The notes beneath the pieces are model-generated. The model saw only the letters and a program-made list of their open reading frames with translations, was not told the DNA's origin and searched no databases. Below, piece by piece: positions 1 to 7,663 of a DNA stretch of 64,000 nucleotides (within the stretch, counting starts at the first letter, position 1; every line of letters starts with the position of its first letter). This stretch comes from CAVQWT01 sp963810815 (GTDB lineage Bacteria > Pseudomonadota > Gammaproteobacteria > Burkholderiales > Casimicrobiaceae). Position numbers and translations under genes: made by a program. The DNA lies in the NCBI GenBank assembly GCA_963810815.1, contig CAWEPB010000004.1, positions 186,001-250,000 on the forward strand, in the 5' to 3' direction.

Positions 1-324
1 CAAGGTCACCCGCGCTGACGGGAAAGTGCCGCAAGTGGGCGCTGAGCAGGAAGCGTGCGCCATCCAGGCGATGGAATCGCGAGGTCCGGCGCTTGACGCG
101 ATGTCCCGGAACAGCACCAAGCCGTGCAGAAGTGCCGTTCGAGAAACGCCAATTGCTGTGCGCGCGCCGAAGAAAGGCAGCCAGGCCCTGTCATTCAGCG
201 CAGCCGATGCCAGCGGCACGCGGTCGCGCCCAGGGGGGCGACCGCGGTGCAGCGGTGCCCGACTCGAAGTCGGCCGCTACCTTGAAAGTGAAACACTTCC
301 GGAACTGGCTGCCCAGTGGTCCGC
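1..324. other. left edge, no supported gene
   Basis: Only short overlapping open frames occur on both strands, with no recognisable domain and no convincing ribosome-binding site. The stretch lies downstream of the response regulator on the minus strand. It may hold the cut-off end of a neighbouring gene, but nothing here supports one. Confidence 0.4.
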
Positions 325-1074
325 TCAACCGCCCCGTCGTTGACGCACCGACATCACCGCGAGTTCGGTACGCGTGTTGGCGTGGAGCTTCTCCATGATG
401 CGGCTGACGTAGTTCTTGACGGTGCCCTCGGCGAGGAATACGGCAGCTGCGATCTGTTTGTTGCTCTTGCCCTCGGCGATAAGGCTCAGGATCCTTTCCT
501 CCTTGTCGCTGAGCGCCTCGGCCGAGTATTCAATGGCCTTGGCTTCGGTGGCGCCTGACGCCTTGCTCGACGCCGCGGGAGCATTCAGCGTGGCATTCGA
601 GGCAATAGCCTCGATGGGGGATGCAAGCCGCCGAAACTGATCCATCACCTTGCGCGCGATCTGCGGCGTCATCCGGGATTCGCCGCGATGCACTGCACGT
701 ACCGTTTCAAGCACCTCGTCTTCGCTCGCGTCCTTCAGCAGGTAGGCGTGGGCGCCGGCACGGACCGCGTCGAACACCATTTCCTCGGAGTCCAGCGTCG
801 TCAGCACCAGCACATGCGTGTTGGGCAGCGACCGCGTGATCTCGCGCGTGGCGGCCACCCCTCCCTTGCGCGGCATGTGCAAATCCATCAGCACGACATC
901 AGGGTGCAGCCGCTCTGCCATCTCGACCGCTTCCATGCCGTCTGATGCCTGACCCACGACTTCGATGTCCGACTCGACCTCGAGCATCAGCGTCATCCCA
1001 CGCCGGATCAGGGCCTGATCATCGACTACGAGCACCCTGATGCGAGGAACGTCGTCCGGGGTTTCCGCTGTCAT
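325..1074 (-). CDS. NarL/LuxR-family response regulator
   Basis: A 249-residue cytoplasmic transcription regulator. The N-terminal receiver domain (about residues 12-128) has the acidic pair VVDD, the phospho-acceptor D64 in VLMDLHMP, and the conserved Lys in LLKDA. After an Ala/Ser-rich linker (about 145-185), a LuxR-type helix-turn-helix (about 188-240) reads LSDKEERILSLIAEG then NKQIA and GTVKNYVSRI. By family it is phosphorylated by a HisKA_3 kinase and then binds DNA. The ATG overlaps the stop of the 77-residue gene upstream by four bases (ATGA), so the two are translationally coupled. The likely cognate kinase is encoded divergently from position 1428. The target genes are unknown. Confidence 0.95.
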   Translation of the reverse strand: MTAETPDDVPRIRVLVVDDQALIRRGMTLMLEVESDIEVVGQASDGMEAVEMAERLHPDVVLMDLHMPRKGGVAATREITRSLPNTHVLVLTTLDSEEMVFDAVRAGAHAYLLKDASEDEVLETVRAVHRGESRMTPQIARKVMDQFRRLASPIEAIASNATLNAPAASSKASGATEAKAIEYSAEALSDKEERILSLIAEGKSNKQIAAAVFLAEGTVKNYVSRIMEKLHANTRTELAVMSVRQRRGG

Positions 1075-1304
1075 TCGACTCCCCCAATTGCGACATTGGG
1101 TGGGCGGGCGCCCGGCACCTCGCCCAATTGCTCGCGAATGCGCCCGACCAATGGCGAAGGCAGGCGCGCCGTCAGATAGTCCAGCATCGCCGAGACCGCA
1201 AGCGCTGCCTGAGCTGAAGGGATTCCAACCCGCTGGGCGACCAGTTGTACCAGCTCATCCACTTCGAAATACCTCGGCGTTTGAACCTTGCCTGAAAACG
1301 ACAA
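1071..1304 (-). CDS. small hypothetical protein coupled to response regulator
   Basis: A 77-residue acidic protein of predicted helices, with no signal peptide or membrane segment. The pattern VDELVQLVAQRVGI followed by AML.YLTARLPSPLVGRIREQL loosely resembles the DUF2267-type helical repeat, but I cannot confirm membership. Its stop overlaps the start of the response regulator (ATGA), which supports translation as the first gene of a two-gene operon. An accessory role in the two-component system is inference from position only. Confidence 0.65.
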   Translation of the reverse strand: MSFSGKVQTPRYFEVDELVQLVAQRVGIPSAQAALAVSAMLDYLTARLPSPLVGRIREQLGEVPGARPPNVAIGGVE

Positions 1305-1427
1305 ACAGCGTCACTTCATGACCAGAAGTTACCGGATGCCTCCGTCGCCTGCGAGGGCCACAGGTCACAAGTTCGATGTTACTTTCGTCACTTGGTGCCA
1401 TCGTGTGATATTTTCGCGATCCCCTTC

Positions 1428-3299
1428 ATGCAACGACTGGCGCGCCATCTCGACCCACGCCGCAGCCTGGCCTCCGCCATCGGCTGGCTGGTGTTCGCAT
1501 TATCGATCGGTCTCGTGCTGGTTGCCAGCGTTTGGGTTGGTGACATCGTGCGCACCAACCTGCTCGACCAGCGCGACCGGCAACTGGACAGAGCGGCCGA
1601 CCGTATCGCTTTCGAACTGAATCTCAATATTGCGCTTCGACTGCAATCGGTCCGCGCCTTGGCGGCAATGTTGGCCACCGAGCTTCGCGACGAGAACCGG
1701 GCTACGCTGCGAAAGCTTCTCGAGAACCTGCAACAGGCTTCCCCCGAATTCGCGTGGATCGGTGTGGCGAACCCGCAAGGTCGGATACTTGCCGCCACTC
1801 AAGGCGTGGTGGAGGGGGCGAGCGTTGCCGACCAGTCGTGGTTCGCGTTAGGTCTCGATGGGTCGCGGGTCGGCGATGTTCGGCTGGCGCCCATGCCGAC
1901 GGAGACCTCGCCCGCCGCAAACGACGGCACCCCTCGGCCGATCGCACACCTGATCGCGTCGGTGCTCGATTCCAAAGGACATAACGTCGGCGTGATTGGC
2001 GCGCAGCTCGGCGCACACTGGCTGGCGGATCTCGCGAGTGGTCTTGGGGGGGAGCAGCTGGGATCGGCCGGTACCGAAGCCCTGCTGCTGGACGAGAAAG
2101 GCACGGTGCTGATCGGACCTGCAAACCGTAAAGGCCAGCGCTGGGAGAGCACCCCTGAGTCGACCGACGCTGCCACACCGATCGTCGCCGGCAATGTGCC
2201 GAGTGGCGGCGTTGAATGGCCGTCGCGTGTCGAACGTCTGGCTGATGGCAGCCGCTACCTGGTCGCGCACTCGAAGCCGGCAGCGTCGGACGCCCTGCAC
2301 ACTCTGGGCTGGCGTGTCGTCGTGCTGCAGCCATTGCGGGATGCCACGCAGGGCGCGAGAGCCCTGCAGAGGCAGATCGTTGCCGTCCTGGTCGGCCTGG
2401 GATTGTTCGCAGCGTTGTTAGGTGTGCTGTTGGCCCGCCACGTCGCACGCGACCTGGAGTCCATCGCACGGTCGGCCGACGCCGTCCGGGCCGGTGCAGC
2501 GCAAAGCATAACGGTTCCTCCCGGGCGGAATGAAGCGGCACGGTTGGGACGTGCGCTGGACGAGTTGCTCACTTCGCTGCAGCGTGAGCGCAGCGCATTG
2601 CAGACGCTCAATGCCGAACTGGATCAACGCGTGGCGGCGCGGACCCGGGAAATCGAACGGCTGGCGAAACAGGCAGGATACGACGCCGTGGTGCGCGAGC
2701 GACTGAAGATAGCGCGCGATCTGCACGACACCCTTGCACATTCGATGATGGCGATGCTCACGGAGATTCGCCTTCTGAAGAGGGTCTCGGCTACCAACCC
2801 CGGTGCACTTCCCGAGGAATTGATCCGGGCCGAGGAAACGGCTCATCAAGGATTGAAGGAAGCCCGCGCCGCGATCGCCCAGATGCGTTTCAATCCGGTA
2901 CGCGATGCCGGGCTGGCCGTGGCCCTCGGCGACTTTGTCGGGCTGTTTGTCGAGCGCACCGGCATTCCGGTTGATTACACCAGCGACGCCCAGGCGGCTA
3001 CATTTGCCGACGAACGAGCCGAGACACTGTTCCGAATCGCCGAAGAAGCGATGCGCAATGTCGAGCGCCATGCCGGCGCGACGCACGTTACGATCTCACT
3101 GCGTAACGGCGACGGATTGACTCTTACCATCGCCGACGATGGCGTCGGATTCGACCCGGACGCCGCACACCCGGGACATTACGGCCTCGCCGGTCTGCGC
3201 GAGCAGGCGCGTTTGATCGGAGCTGAACTAACCATCCATAGCGCCCCCCAACAGGGCACTACGATCAGGGTTGCATTGGCGCCAAGTCTGAATTTGTAA
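1428..3299 (+). CDS. membrane sensor histidine kinase, HisKA_3 (NarX/DegS-like)
   Basis: A 623-residue inner-membrane kinase. The order is a transmembrane segment (about 15-37), a periplasmic sensor region of about 275 residues (probably Cache-like, see DQSWFALGLDG), a second transmembrane segment (about 314-335), a HAMP-like linker and coiled coil, the HisKA_3 domain with phospho-acceptor H433 in ARDLHDTLAHS, and a HATPase with N-box FRIAEEAMRNVERH and G-box ADDGVGFD. A TTG at 1392 would add 12 residues with no better ribosome site, so I chose the ATG at 1428. It is divergent from the response regulator, with about 120 bases between the operons for both promoters. The signal is unknown. Confidence 0.93.
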   Translation: MQRLARHLDPRRSLASAIGWLVFALSIGLVLVASVWVGDIVRTNLLDQRDRQLDRAADRIAFELNLNIALRLQSVRALAAMLATELRDENRATLRKLLENLQQASPEFAWIGVANPQGRILAATQGVVEGASVADQSWFALGLDGSRVGDVRLAPMPTETSPAANDGTPRPIAHLIASVLDSKGHNVGVIGAQLGAHWLADLASGLGGEQLGSAGTEALLLDEKGTVLIGPANRKGQRWESTPESTDAATPIVAGNVPSGGVEWPSRVERLADGSRYLVAHSKPAASDALHTLGWRVVVLQPLRDATQGARALQRQIVAVLVGLGLFAALLGVLLARHVARDLESIARSADAVRAGAAQSITVPPGRNEAARLGRALDELLTSLQRERSALQTLNAELDQRVAARTREIERLAKQAGYDAVVRERLKIARDLHDTLAHSMMAMLTEIRLLKRVSATNPGALPEELIRAEETAHQGLKEARAAIAQMRFNPVRDAGLAVALGDFVGLFVERTGIPVDYTSDAQAATFADERAETLFRIAEEAMRNVERHAGATHVTISLRNGDGLTLTIADDGVGFDPDAAHPGHYGLAGLREQARLIGAELTIHSAPQQGTTIRVALAPSLNL

Positions 3300-3310
3300 A
3301 TTGAGCGGAC

Positions 3311-3341
3311 GCCTCCCGGCCGAATGGCTCGGCCGGGAGGC
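3311..3341. terminator. strong hairpin between convergent genes
   Basis: A perfect 13-bp stem (GCCTCCCGGCCGA with its complement) and a 5-base loop lie 11 bases after the kinase stop, before the convergent oxidase ends. No clear U-tract follows on either strand. I read it as a transcript-end or mRNA-stabilising hairpin, possibly working in both directions. Confidence 0.6.
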
Positions 3342-3428
3342 GCGGTGTGGCACGGCGGCCGGCGCGCATGACCGCGCGTCGTGCCGACTTGCGTGGCAAC
3401 GGGCCCCATCGGGCCCACACCCGCGAAA

Positions 3429-4850
3429 TTACGCCTTGGGCGGAATGTTCTGGTTCTGCGAGAACAGGTTCGCCGGATCGTACTTGGTCTTCAATGCCGA
3501 CAGCCGATCGAAGTTGGGGCCGTAGGCGCCGGCCGCGACTCGCTGCGCCTCGTCCTCGGGCATGAAGTTGACGTACACGCCACCGGTGGCATGCGGCGTC
3601 AGCGCGTCGAACAGGCCGCGCGCCCAGGCGATGCACTTCTTGTCATCGGCGGCGTCGCGCCAGCGGGTGTGCACGTTGACGACGAATTCGGCGTCCCGGT
3701 GAGGGTAGGCGGTGTCGGCCGCGCCCACACGGTTTGTCGCGCCGCCCAGCTGGCCGACGAAGGCCTCGCATTCGTCGCTCGGCAGCTTGGCGATGGCTTC
3801 GCACAGGATGTGCTCGACATCCACGTTCACGGCCTTGAAGTCGTGCGACTTCCAGTAGTTGCGAGCGCCCGGCGCCAGCAGCGGGTCGAAGGCGGTCTGC
3901 CAGCCGGCAAAGGGCATGGGCCCGGCATGCGCGCCATAGGGCTTGCCGAAGTCGTGCAGCGGTTTGGTTATCTGCTCGCCCTTGCTCAGCTCGCCGATCC
4001 AGCAGAAGGCCACGACGACCACCGGCCGGCCGTGCACTTCGGCCGGCAGGAAGGGCAGCGGCGGCGCCTTGCGCAGCACCATCCACACCGTCATGTCGTC
4101 GCTGGCCGCGGCGGTAAACCGGCGATAACCTTCGAACACCTGCTGCGCCTGGTCCAGCGGATACACCACCAGCCCGGCCAGCACCTGCGGGCCCAGCGGG
4201 TGCAGCTGGTATTCGAAGGAGGTGACGACGCCAAAGTTGCCGCCGCCTCCGCGCAGCGCCCAGAACAGGTCGGGGTGCTGCGTGGCGCTGGTCTGCACGA
4301 ACTCGCCCGAGGCCAGCACCACGTCTGCAGCCACGAGGTTGTCGATGGTCAGCCCGCGCTTGCGGCTCTGCCAGCCGAAGCCGCCGCCCAGCGTGAGGCC
4401 GGACATGCCGGTGGTGGAATTGATGCCAGTGGGCGTCGACAGGCCAAAGGCCTGGGTCTCGCGGTCGAAGTCGCCCAGCAGCGCGCCGGGCTCGACCCGT
4501 GCCCGCTTTGCGGCCGGATCGACACGCACCGATCGCATCGCCGACAGATCGAGCATCAACCCGCCGTCGCAGGCGGCCTTGCCGGCGATGTTGTGCCCGC
4601 CGCCGCGAACGGCCAGCAGCAGTTCGTTTTCTCGCGCGAAGTTGACGGCCTGCATCACGTCGCCGGCGCCGGCGGCACGCACGATGGCCGCGGGGTGGCG
4701 GTCGATCATGGCATTCCACAGCGTGCGCGACACGTCGTAGCCTTTGTCCGCCGGCATCAGCAGGCTGCCGCGCAGCGCACCGCGCAGGGCTTCGAGCTTG
4801 TCGTCGTCAATGCGGGTCTTGCCGCCCCGGGAAGTCTGGAAGTCAACCAT
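3429..4850 (-). CDS. FAD-binding oxidoreductase, BBE/VAO family
   Basis: A 473-residue flavoprotein with no export signal. The N-terminal FAD_binding_4 (PCMH) domain runs from about residue 50 to 220, with the covalent-flavin histidine H86 in RGGGHN and the SGLTLGGGFG loop. A C-terminal berberine-bridge (BBE) segment ends in YVNFMPEDE and YDPANLF. Bicovalent relatives carry a Cys in GTCPYVGISG-type loops, but here the aligned residue in GINSTTGMSG is Asn, so I predict a single His-FAD link. Relatives oxidise sugars, alcohols or alkaloids. The substrate cannot be read from sequence and there is no operon partner. Confidence 0.9.
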   Translation of the reverse strand: MVDFQTSRGGKTRIDDDKLEALRGALRGSLLMPADKGYDVSRTLWNAMIDRHPAAIVRAAGAGDVMQAVNFARENELLLAVRGGGHNIAGKAACDGGLMLDLSAMRSVRVDPAAKRARVEPGALLGDFDRETQAFGLSTPTGINSTTGMSGLTLGGGFGWQSRKRGLTIDNLVAADVVLASGEFVQTSATQHPDLFWALRGGGGNFGVVTSFEYQLHPLGPQVLAGLVVYPLDQAQQVFEGYRRFTAAASDDMTVWMVLRKAPPLPFLPAEVHGRPVVVVAFCWIGELSKGEQITKPLHDFGKPYGAHAGPMPFAGWQTAFDPLLAPGARNYWKSHDFKAVNVDVEHILCEAIAKLPSDECEAFVGQLGGATNRVGAADTAYPHRDAEFVVNVHTRWRDAADDKKCIAWARGLFDALTPHATGGVYVNFMPEDEAQRVAAGAYGPNFDRLSALKTKYDPANLFSQNQNIPPKA

Positions 4851-5164
4851 GGAACCGATCTCCTATAGGGTGCGGCCGGAAATCGCCGTGTTGCATCGCA
4901 CAGCGTCCGACGGTACCGGCCATGCTTCGCAGGTCTGCCGAGCGACGCGCCCGGGGCTAAGAGTTCGACCAGCGCCTCACCTGCCTGGCGCTTAGGAAGC
5001 GGTATAGGCGCATTATCGCGATAACGCAATGAGAATTATTTCTGGCGACAGGATACGGTCGACGGTATTGGCCGATGCATCCAGTGCAATCGCTCTTCGC
5101 TTCCGCCTACTGCAAGCGAAGTCGAGCGGCCGGATCAGGTCAACAGCTCGCCGTTGCGGTCGAC
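4851..5164. promoter_or_regulatory. intergenic stretch upstream of the flavin oxidase
   Basis: No gene is supported here. It contains the palindrome TTATCGCGATAA (5013-5024) and, directly after it, AATGAGAATTATT (5028-5040), which matches most of one half of a Fur-type operator. These sites lie about 165 bases upstream of the oxidase start on the minus strand. Regulation by a repressor is inference. Confidence 0.35.
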
Positions 5165-5497
5165 TCAGTAGTTCCAATAGCGCCACAGCGCCAGGAGATT
5201 TGCCTCGACAGCAGGCGGGAAGCCTCGCCGGGTTCCACGACGATCAGCCAGGAGATCGTCGAAAACCAACGCGACGCTCGCCTTGTCGTTCCATGCAGTC
5301 GCGAAGCGATTGGCCAGGCGAGGATAGTGCCGTGCAAGCTGCATGGGACGTACGGAGTCGGGAAGCGATGCGAGCCACGCCCTTGCTACCGGCAGCAGGA
5401 CGTTGGCAGGCTCCGCCTTGCGCCGTGCTCCGAAAATGTCCTCGGAAAGGCTCGCGGGCTCCAAACCAGAGTCAGCATCTACGACTTCGCCACCCAT
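5165..5497 (-). CDS. hypothetical protein
   Basis: A 110-residue frame starting at the ATG at 5497 and ending just past the flavin oxidase upstream region. The C-terminal half, including RPMQLARHYPRLANRFA, DDLLADRRGTRRGFPP and LLALWRYW, looks like genuine conserved protein. I recall similar short uncharacterised proteins in betaproteobacteria but cannot name a family. The frame stays open upstream to 5764, where composition looks less protein-like, so the start is uncertain. No signal peptide or membrane segment is visible. Confidence 0.5.
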   Translation of the reverse strand: MGGEVVDADSGLEPASLSEDIFGARRKAEPANVLLPVARAWLASLPDSVRPMQLARHYPRLANRFATAWNDKASVALVFDDLLADRRGTRRGFPPAVEANLLALWRYWNY

Positions 5498-5699
5498 TCG
5501 GGTACGAGTATCGATGCGAGCATCGATGGACTCGGGTTGGAGAAATCGGGGTCGCTTATAAATGGAGGTCACGACTTTCGAGGCTCCCACCTTTGTGATG
5601 TGTCGATGTGAAGGCTCAAGCGTATCAATCCGGATGCCGCTTCGCGACCCCGTAGCTGGCGAGCGGCCGGAATTTCCGACGGCCGGATGAGAAGGTAAC

Positions 5700-6002
5700 G
5701 TGGCGACCAACCCGCCGCCGGGTTGGGACCTGGCCCGCCGACGGGAATACTTCGATTGGGCCAAACAGGTGATCGACGCCTTGCGGGGTGTGCGCCGGCA
5801 GTTGGAGGCACTCTTCGACGCGGCCTATGCGGCGCGCCCGCAGTCAGTCGGCCCGCCCACCTGCCTACCGACCGTGCAGGTGAATGCACGCTGGGGATCG
5901 GATCGCGGTACGCGCCGCGCGTCGGACGATCGCCGAGCGGGCTCGAGTTCGCGGGCGCTCGCTCAACCGAAACTGCTCTCGGAGATGGGACCCCAGCTGT
6001 GA
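5700..6002 (+). CDS. small hypothetical protein, possibly degenerate
   Basis: A 100-residue frame with a GTG start at 5700, preceded by GAGAAGG at good spacing. The first 45 residues (PPPGWDLARRREYFDWAKQV, then a helix rich in Arg, Leu and Ala) look like real coding sequence. The remaining half is Arg/Ser-rich and may be out-of-frame readthrough after an old frameshift. I do not recognise the protein. Confidence 0.35.
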   Translation: MATNPPPGWDLARRREYFDWAKQVIDALRGVRRQLEALFDAAYAARPQSVGPPTCLPTVQVNARWGSDRGTRRASDDRRAGSSSRALAQPKLLSEMGPQL

Positions 6003-6054
6003 CTCATCTGGGTAGCACACCGGGTAGCGTTCTGCATTGCGTCCGCCACAAAAA

Positions 6055-6085
6055 TGAAAAGCCGTTGATTGCCAACGGCTTTTCA
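6055..6085 (-). terminator. intrinsic terminator of tRNA-Ser
   Basis: A 13-bp perfect inverted repeat (TGAAAAGCCGTTG, five-base loop, complement) begins 8 bases beyond the CCA end of tRNA-Ser. On the minus strand it is followed by CATTTTTG. It is a textbook rho-independent terminator. Confidence 0.85.
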
Positions 6086-6093
6086 TTGCGATC

Positions 6094-6181
6094 TGGCGGA
6101 GAGCGAGGGATTCGAACCCCCGATACGTTGCCGTATACCTGATTTCGAGTCAGGCGCCTTCGACCACTCGGCCAGCTCTCC
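6094..6181 (-). tRNA. tRNA-Ser (CGA anticodon)
   Basis: An 88-base tRNA read on the minus strand. The acceptor stem is GGAGAGC paired with GCTCTCC. The anticodon stem-loop CCTGA-CTCGAAA-TCAGG gives anticodon CGA. The long variable arm typical of serine tRNAs is present (TATACGGCAACGTAT region). The T-loop is GGTTCGAATCC, and the CCA end is genome-encoded at 6096-6094. No duplicated 3' end was seen nearby, so there is no sign that this copy was used as an integration site. Confidence 0.97.
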
Positions 6182-6190
6182 GGACCGGCG

Positions 6191-6218
6191 ATTATATCCC
6201 GACCGGGCCACCGCGCAA
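6191..6218 (-). promoter_or_regulatory. sigma-70 promoter of tRNA-Ser
   Basis: On the minus strand TTGCGC (6218-6213), a 16-base spacer and a perfect TATAAT (6196-6191) end nine bases before the first base of the mature tRNA. The same -35 hexamer occurs before rpsT. Confidence 0.75.
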
Positions 6219-6452
6219 AACCGGGGCGAGCCGCCCGCATTCGCAGTGCGGGGCCGGTGTCGTGCCTGCACCGTGCCTCTGGGCCGCCGGGATGGCAACC
6301 CCGAATAGCGGCGGCGGCGCCGGCTCGAGGGGCGGCCCGGGCCGCAAATAGTCCCCCGCGCGGCGACGGATCCACTATTCTTGTGCGTCGTTCCGGGCCC
6401 CCCGGGTGCGGGTCTCCGTCGAGCCCCCGAAGCAGACGATCAGGAGGCGTGC

Positions 6453-7640
6453 ATGACTACCGCGTCATCGTGTTGCCGTCGATTCCCGGCGGTCCTGGCG
6501 CTGACCTCGATGCTCGGCGCCGCGCCGGCATGGGCCCTTTCCCAGCGCACGTTCGTCGCCTCCGTCGGTGTCGACTCGAATCCGTGCTCGATCACGCAGC
6601 CGTGCCGGACATTCAATGCCGCGATCGGACGGACTAGCCCCGGCGGCGAAGTGATCGTCCTGGACTCGGCCGGCTACGGGGCGTTCTACGTCGACAAGGC
6701 GATCTCCGTCATCGCGCCGCCCGGCATCTATGCCGGCGTCACCGTCCATTCCGGAGACACCCTCACCGTGGCGGCCGGAGCGTTCGACGTGGTCGTGCTG
6801 CGCGGACTGTCGATCAACGGGCAGGGCGACGCCCGCGGCGTCACGATCTCCTCGGCCAAGCAGGTGCACATCGAGGACTGCACGATCAGCAACATGGGGC
6901 AGCAAGGCATCTACATCCCGGGCGGCAACTACGTGCGGATCGCCGGGACGACGCTGCGCTCGAACGGGAAATCCGGGGTCTTCGTGCCCACTGCGAACTC
7001 CAACTCCATCACGCTGGCGATCGAGAACACGCACGCAGTGCGTAACGCCCAGGACGGGTTCTTCCTCCAGGGAGGCTCGCAGGTGACGTTGTACAACGCG
7101 AGCGCCATTGACAACGCCCGGTTTGGCGCATACGTGGCAGCGAACGCCGGCGTTCCGAACGTGGCGATCGTCAACGGCGAATTCTCCGGCAACGGCGATA
7201 CGGGCATACGCATCGATGGCAACCCGGGCATCAGCGCCGGACTGTCGATCCACGGGATCTCGGCCTCGCGCAACGGCGGCAGTGGATTGTCGATAAGTTC
7301 GGCGAGCAACGACATCTTGGCGGTGGTCAACGCCTCGATCAGCCACTCGCACGTCACCTGGAATGGCGCCTCCGGACTGTGGACGGGCTCAACCGGCCAG
7401 AACATCAACCGCATCACTGTCGCGCACTCGGTGTTCAGCGAAAACGGCATCTACGGCATCCAGGCCAACGGCGGATTCGGCACCATCTTGAACGTCAGCG
7501 CGAACAGCGTGTCGCGCAACGCCGACTACGACCTCGCGCAGACGAACTCGGGCCAGCTCAATACCTTCGGCAACAACGCGTTGACGGGCAGCGGCGCCGC
7601 CGACACCTTCGGGTCGCTCACCGGCAAGTCGCTGCGATGA
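6453..7640 (+). CDS. exported right-handed parallel beta-helix protein (copy 1)
   Basis: A 395-residue protein. AGGAGG at 6442-6447 fixes the ATG at 6453. The N-terminal Sec signal peptide reads roughly to AAPAWA-LS. The mature N-terminal cap has RTFVASVGVDSNPCSITQPC and GGEVIVLDSAGYG with paired cysteines. About twelve short beta-helix coils follow, of the type V.IEDC.ISNMG..GIYI and GTTLRSNGKSGVFV, as in pectate-lyase-like or NosD-like folds. I see no catalytic Asp/Arg set that assigns a polysaccharide lyase. The location is probably periplasmic or secreted. It is followed after 23 bases by a paralogue with the same cap, a local duplication. Confidence 0.85.
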   Translation: MTTASSCCRRFPAVLALTSMLGAAPAWALSQRTFVASVGVDSNPCSITQPCRTFNAAIGRTSPGGEVIVLDSAGYGAFYVDKAISVIAPPGIYAGVTVHSGDTLTVAAGAFDVVVLRGLSINGQGDARGVTISSAKQVHIEDCTISNMGQQGIYIPGGNYVRIAGTTLRSNGKSGVFVPTANSNSITLAIENTHAVRNAQDGFFLQGGSQVTLYNASAIDNARFGAYVAANAGVPNVAIVNGEFSGNGDTGIRIDGNPGISAGLSIHGISASRNGGSGLSISSASNDILAVVNASISHSHVTWNGASGLWTGSTGQNINRITVAHSVFSENGIYGIQANGGFGTILNVSANSVSRNADYDLAQTNSGQLNTFGNNALTGSGAADTFGSLTGKSLR

Positions 7641-7663
7641 TCACGCCATCGAGGAGGCCACCC

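Noticed and set aside
3381..4868. Plus-strand frame across the flavin oxidase
   Set aside because: It is antisense to a complete FAD-binding protein and shows no domain of its own.
5029..5611. Overlapping plus-strand frames of 178 and 189 residues
   Set aside because: They overlap each other and the better minus-strand candidate, have odd Arg/Ser composition, and no ribosome site or domain.
6055..6181. tRNA-Ser as an integrative-element attachment site
   Set aside because: No repeat of the tRNA 3' end and no integrase gene is present within the window.
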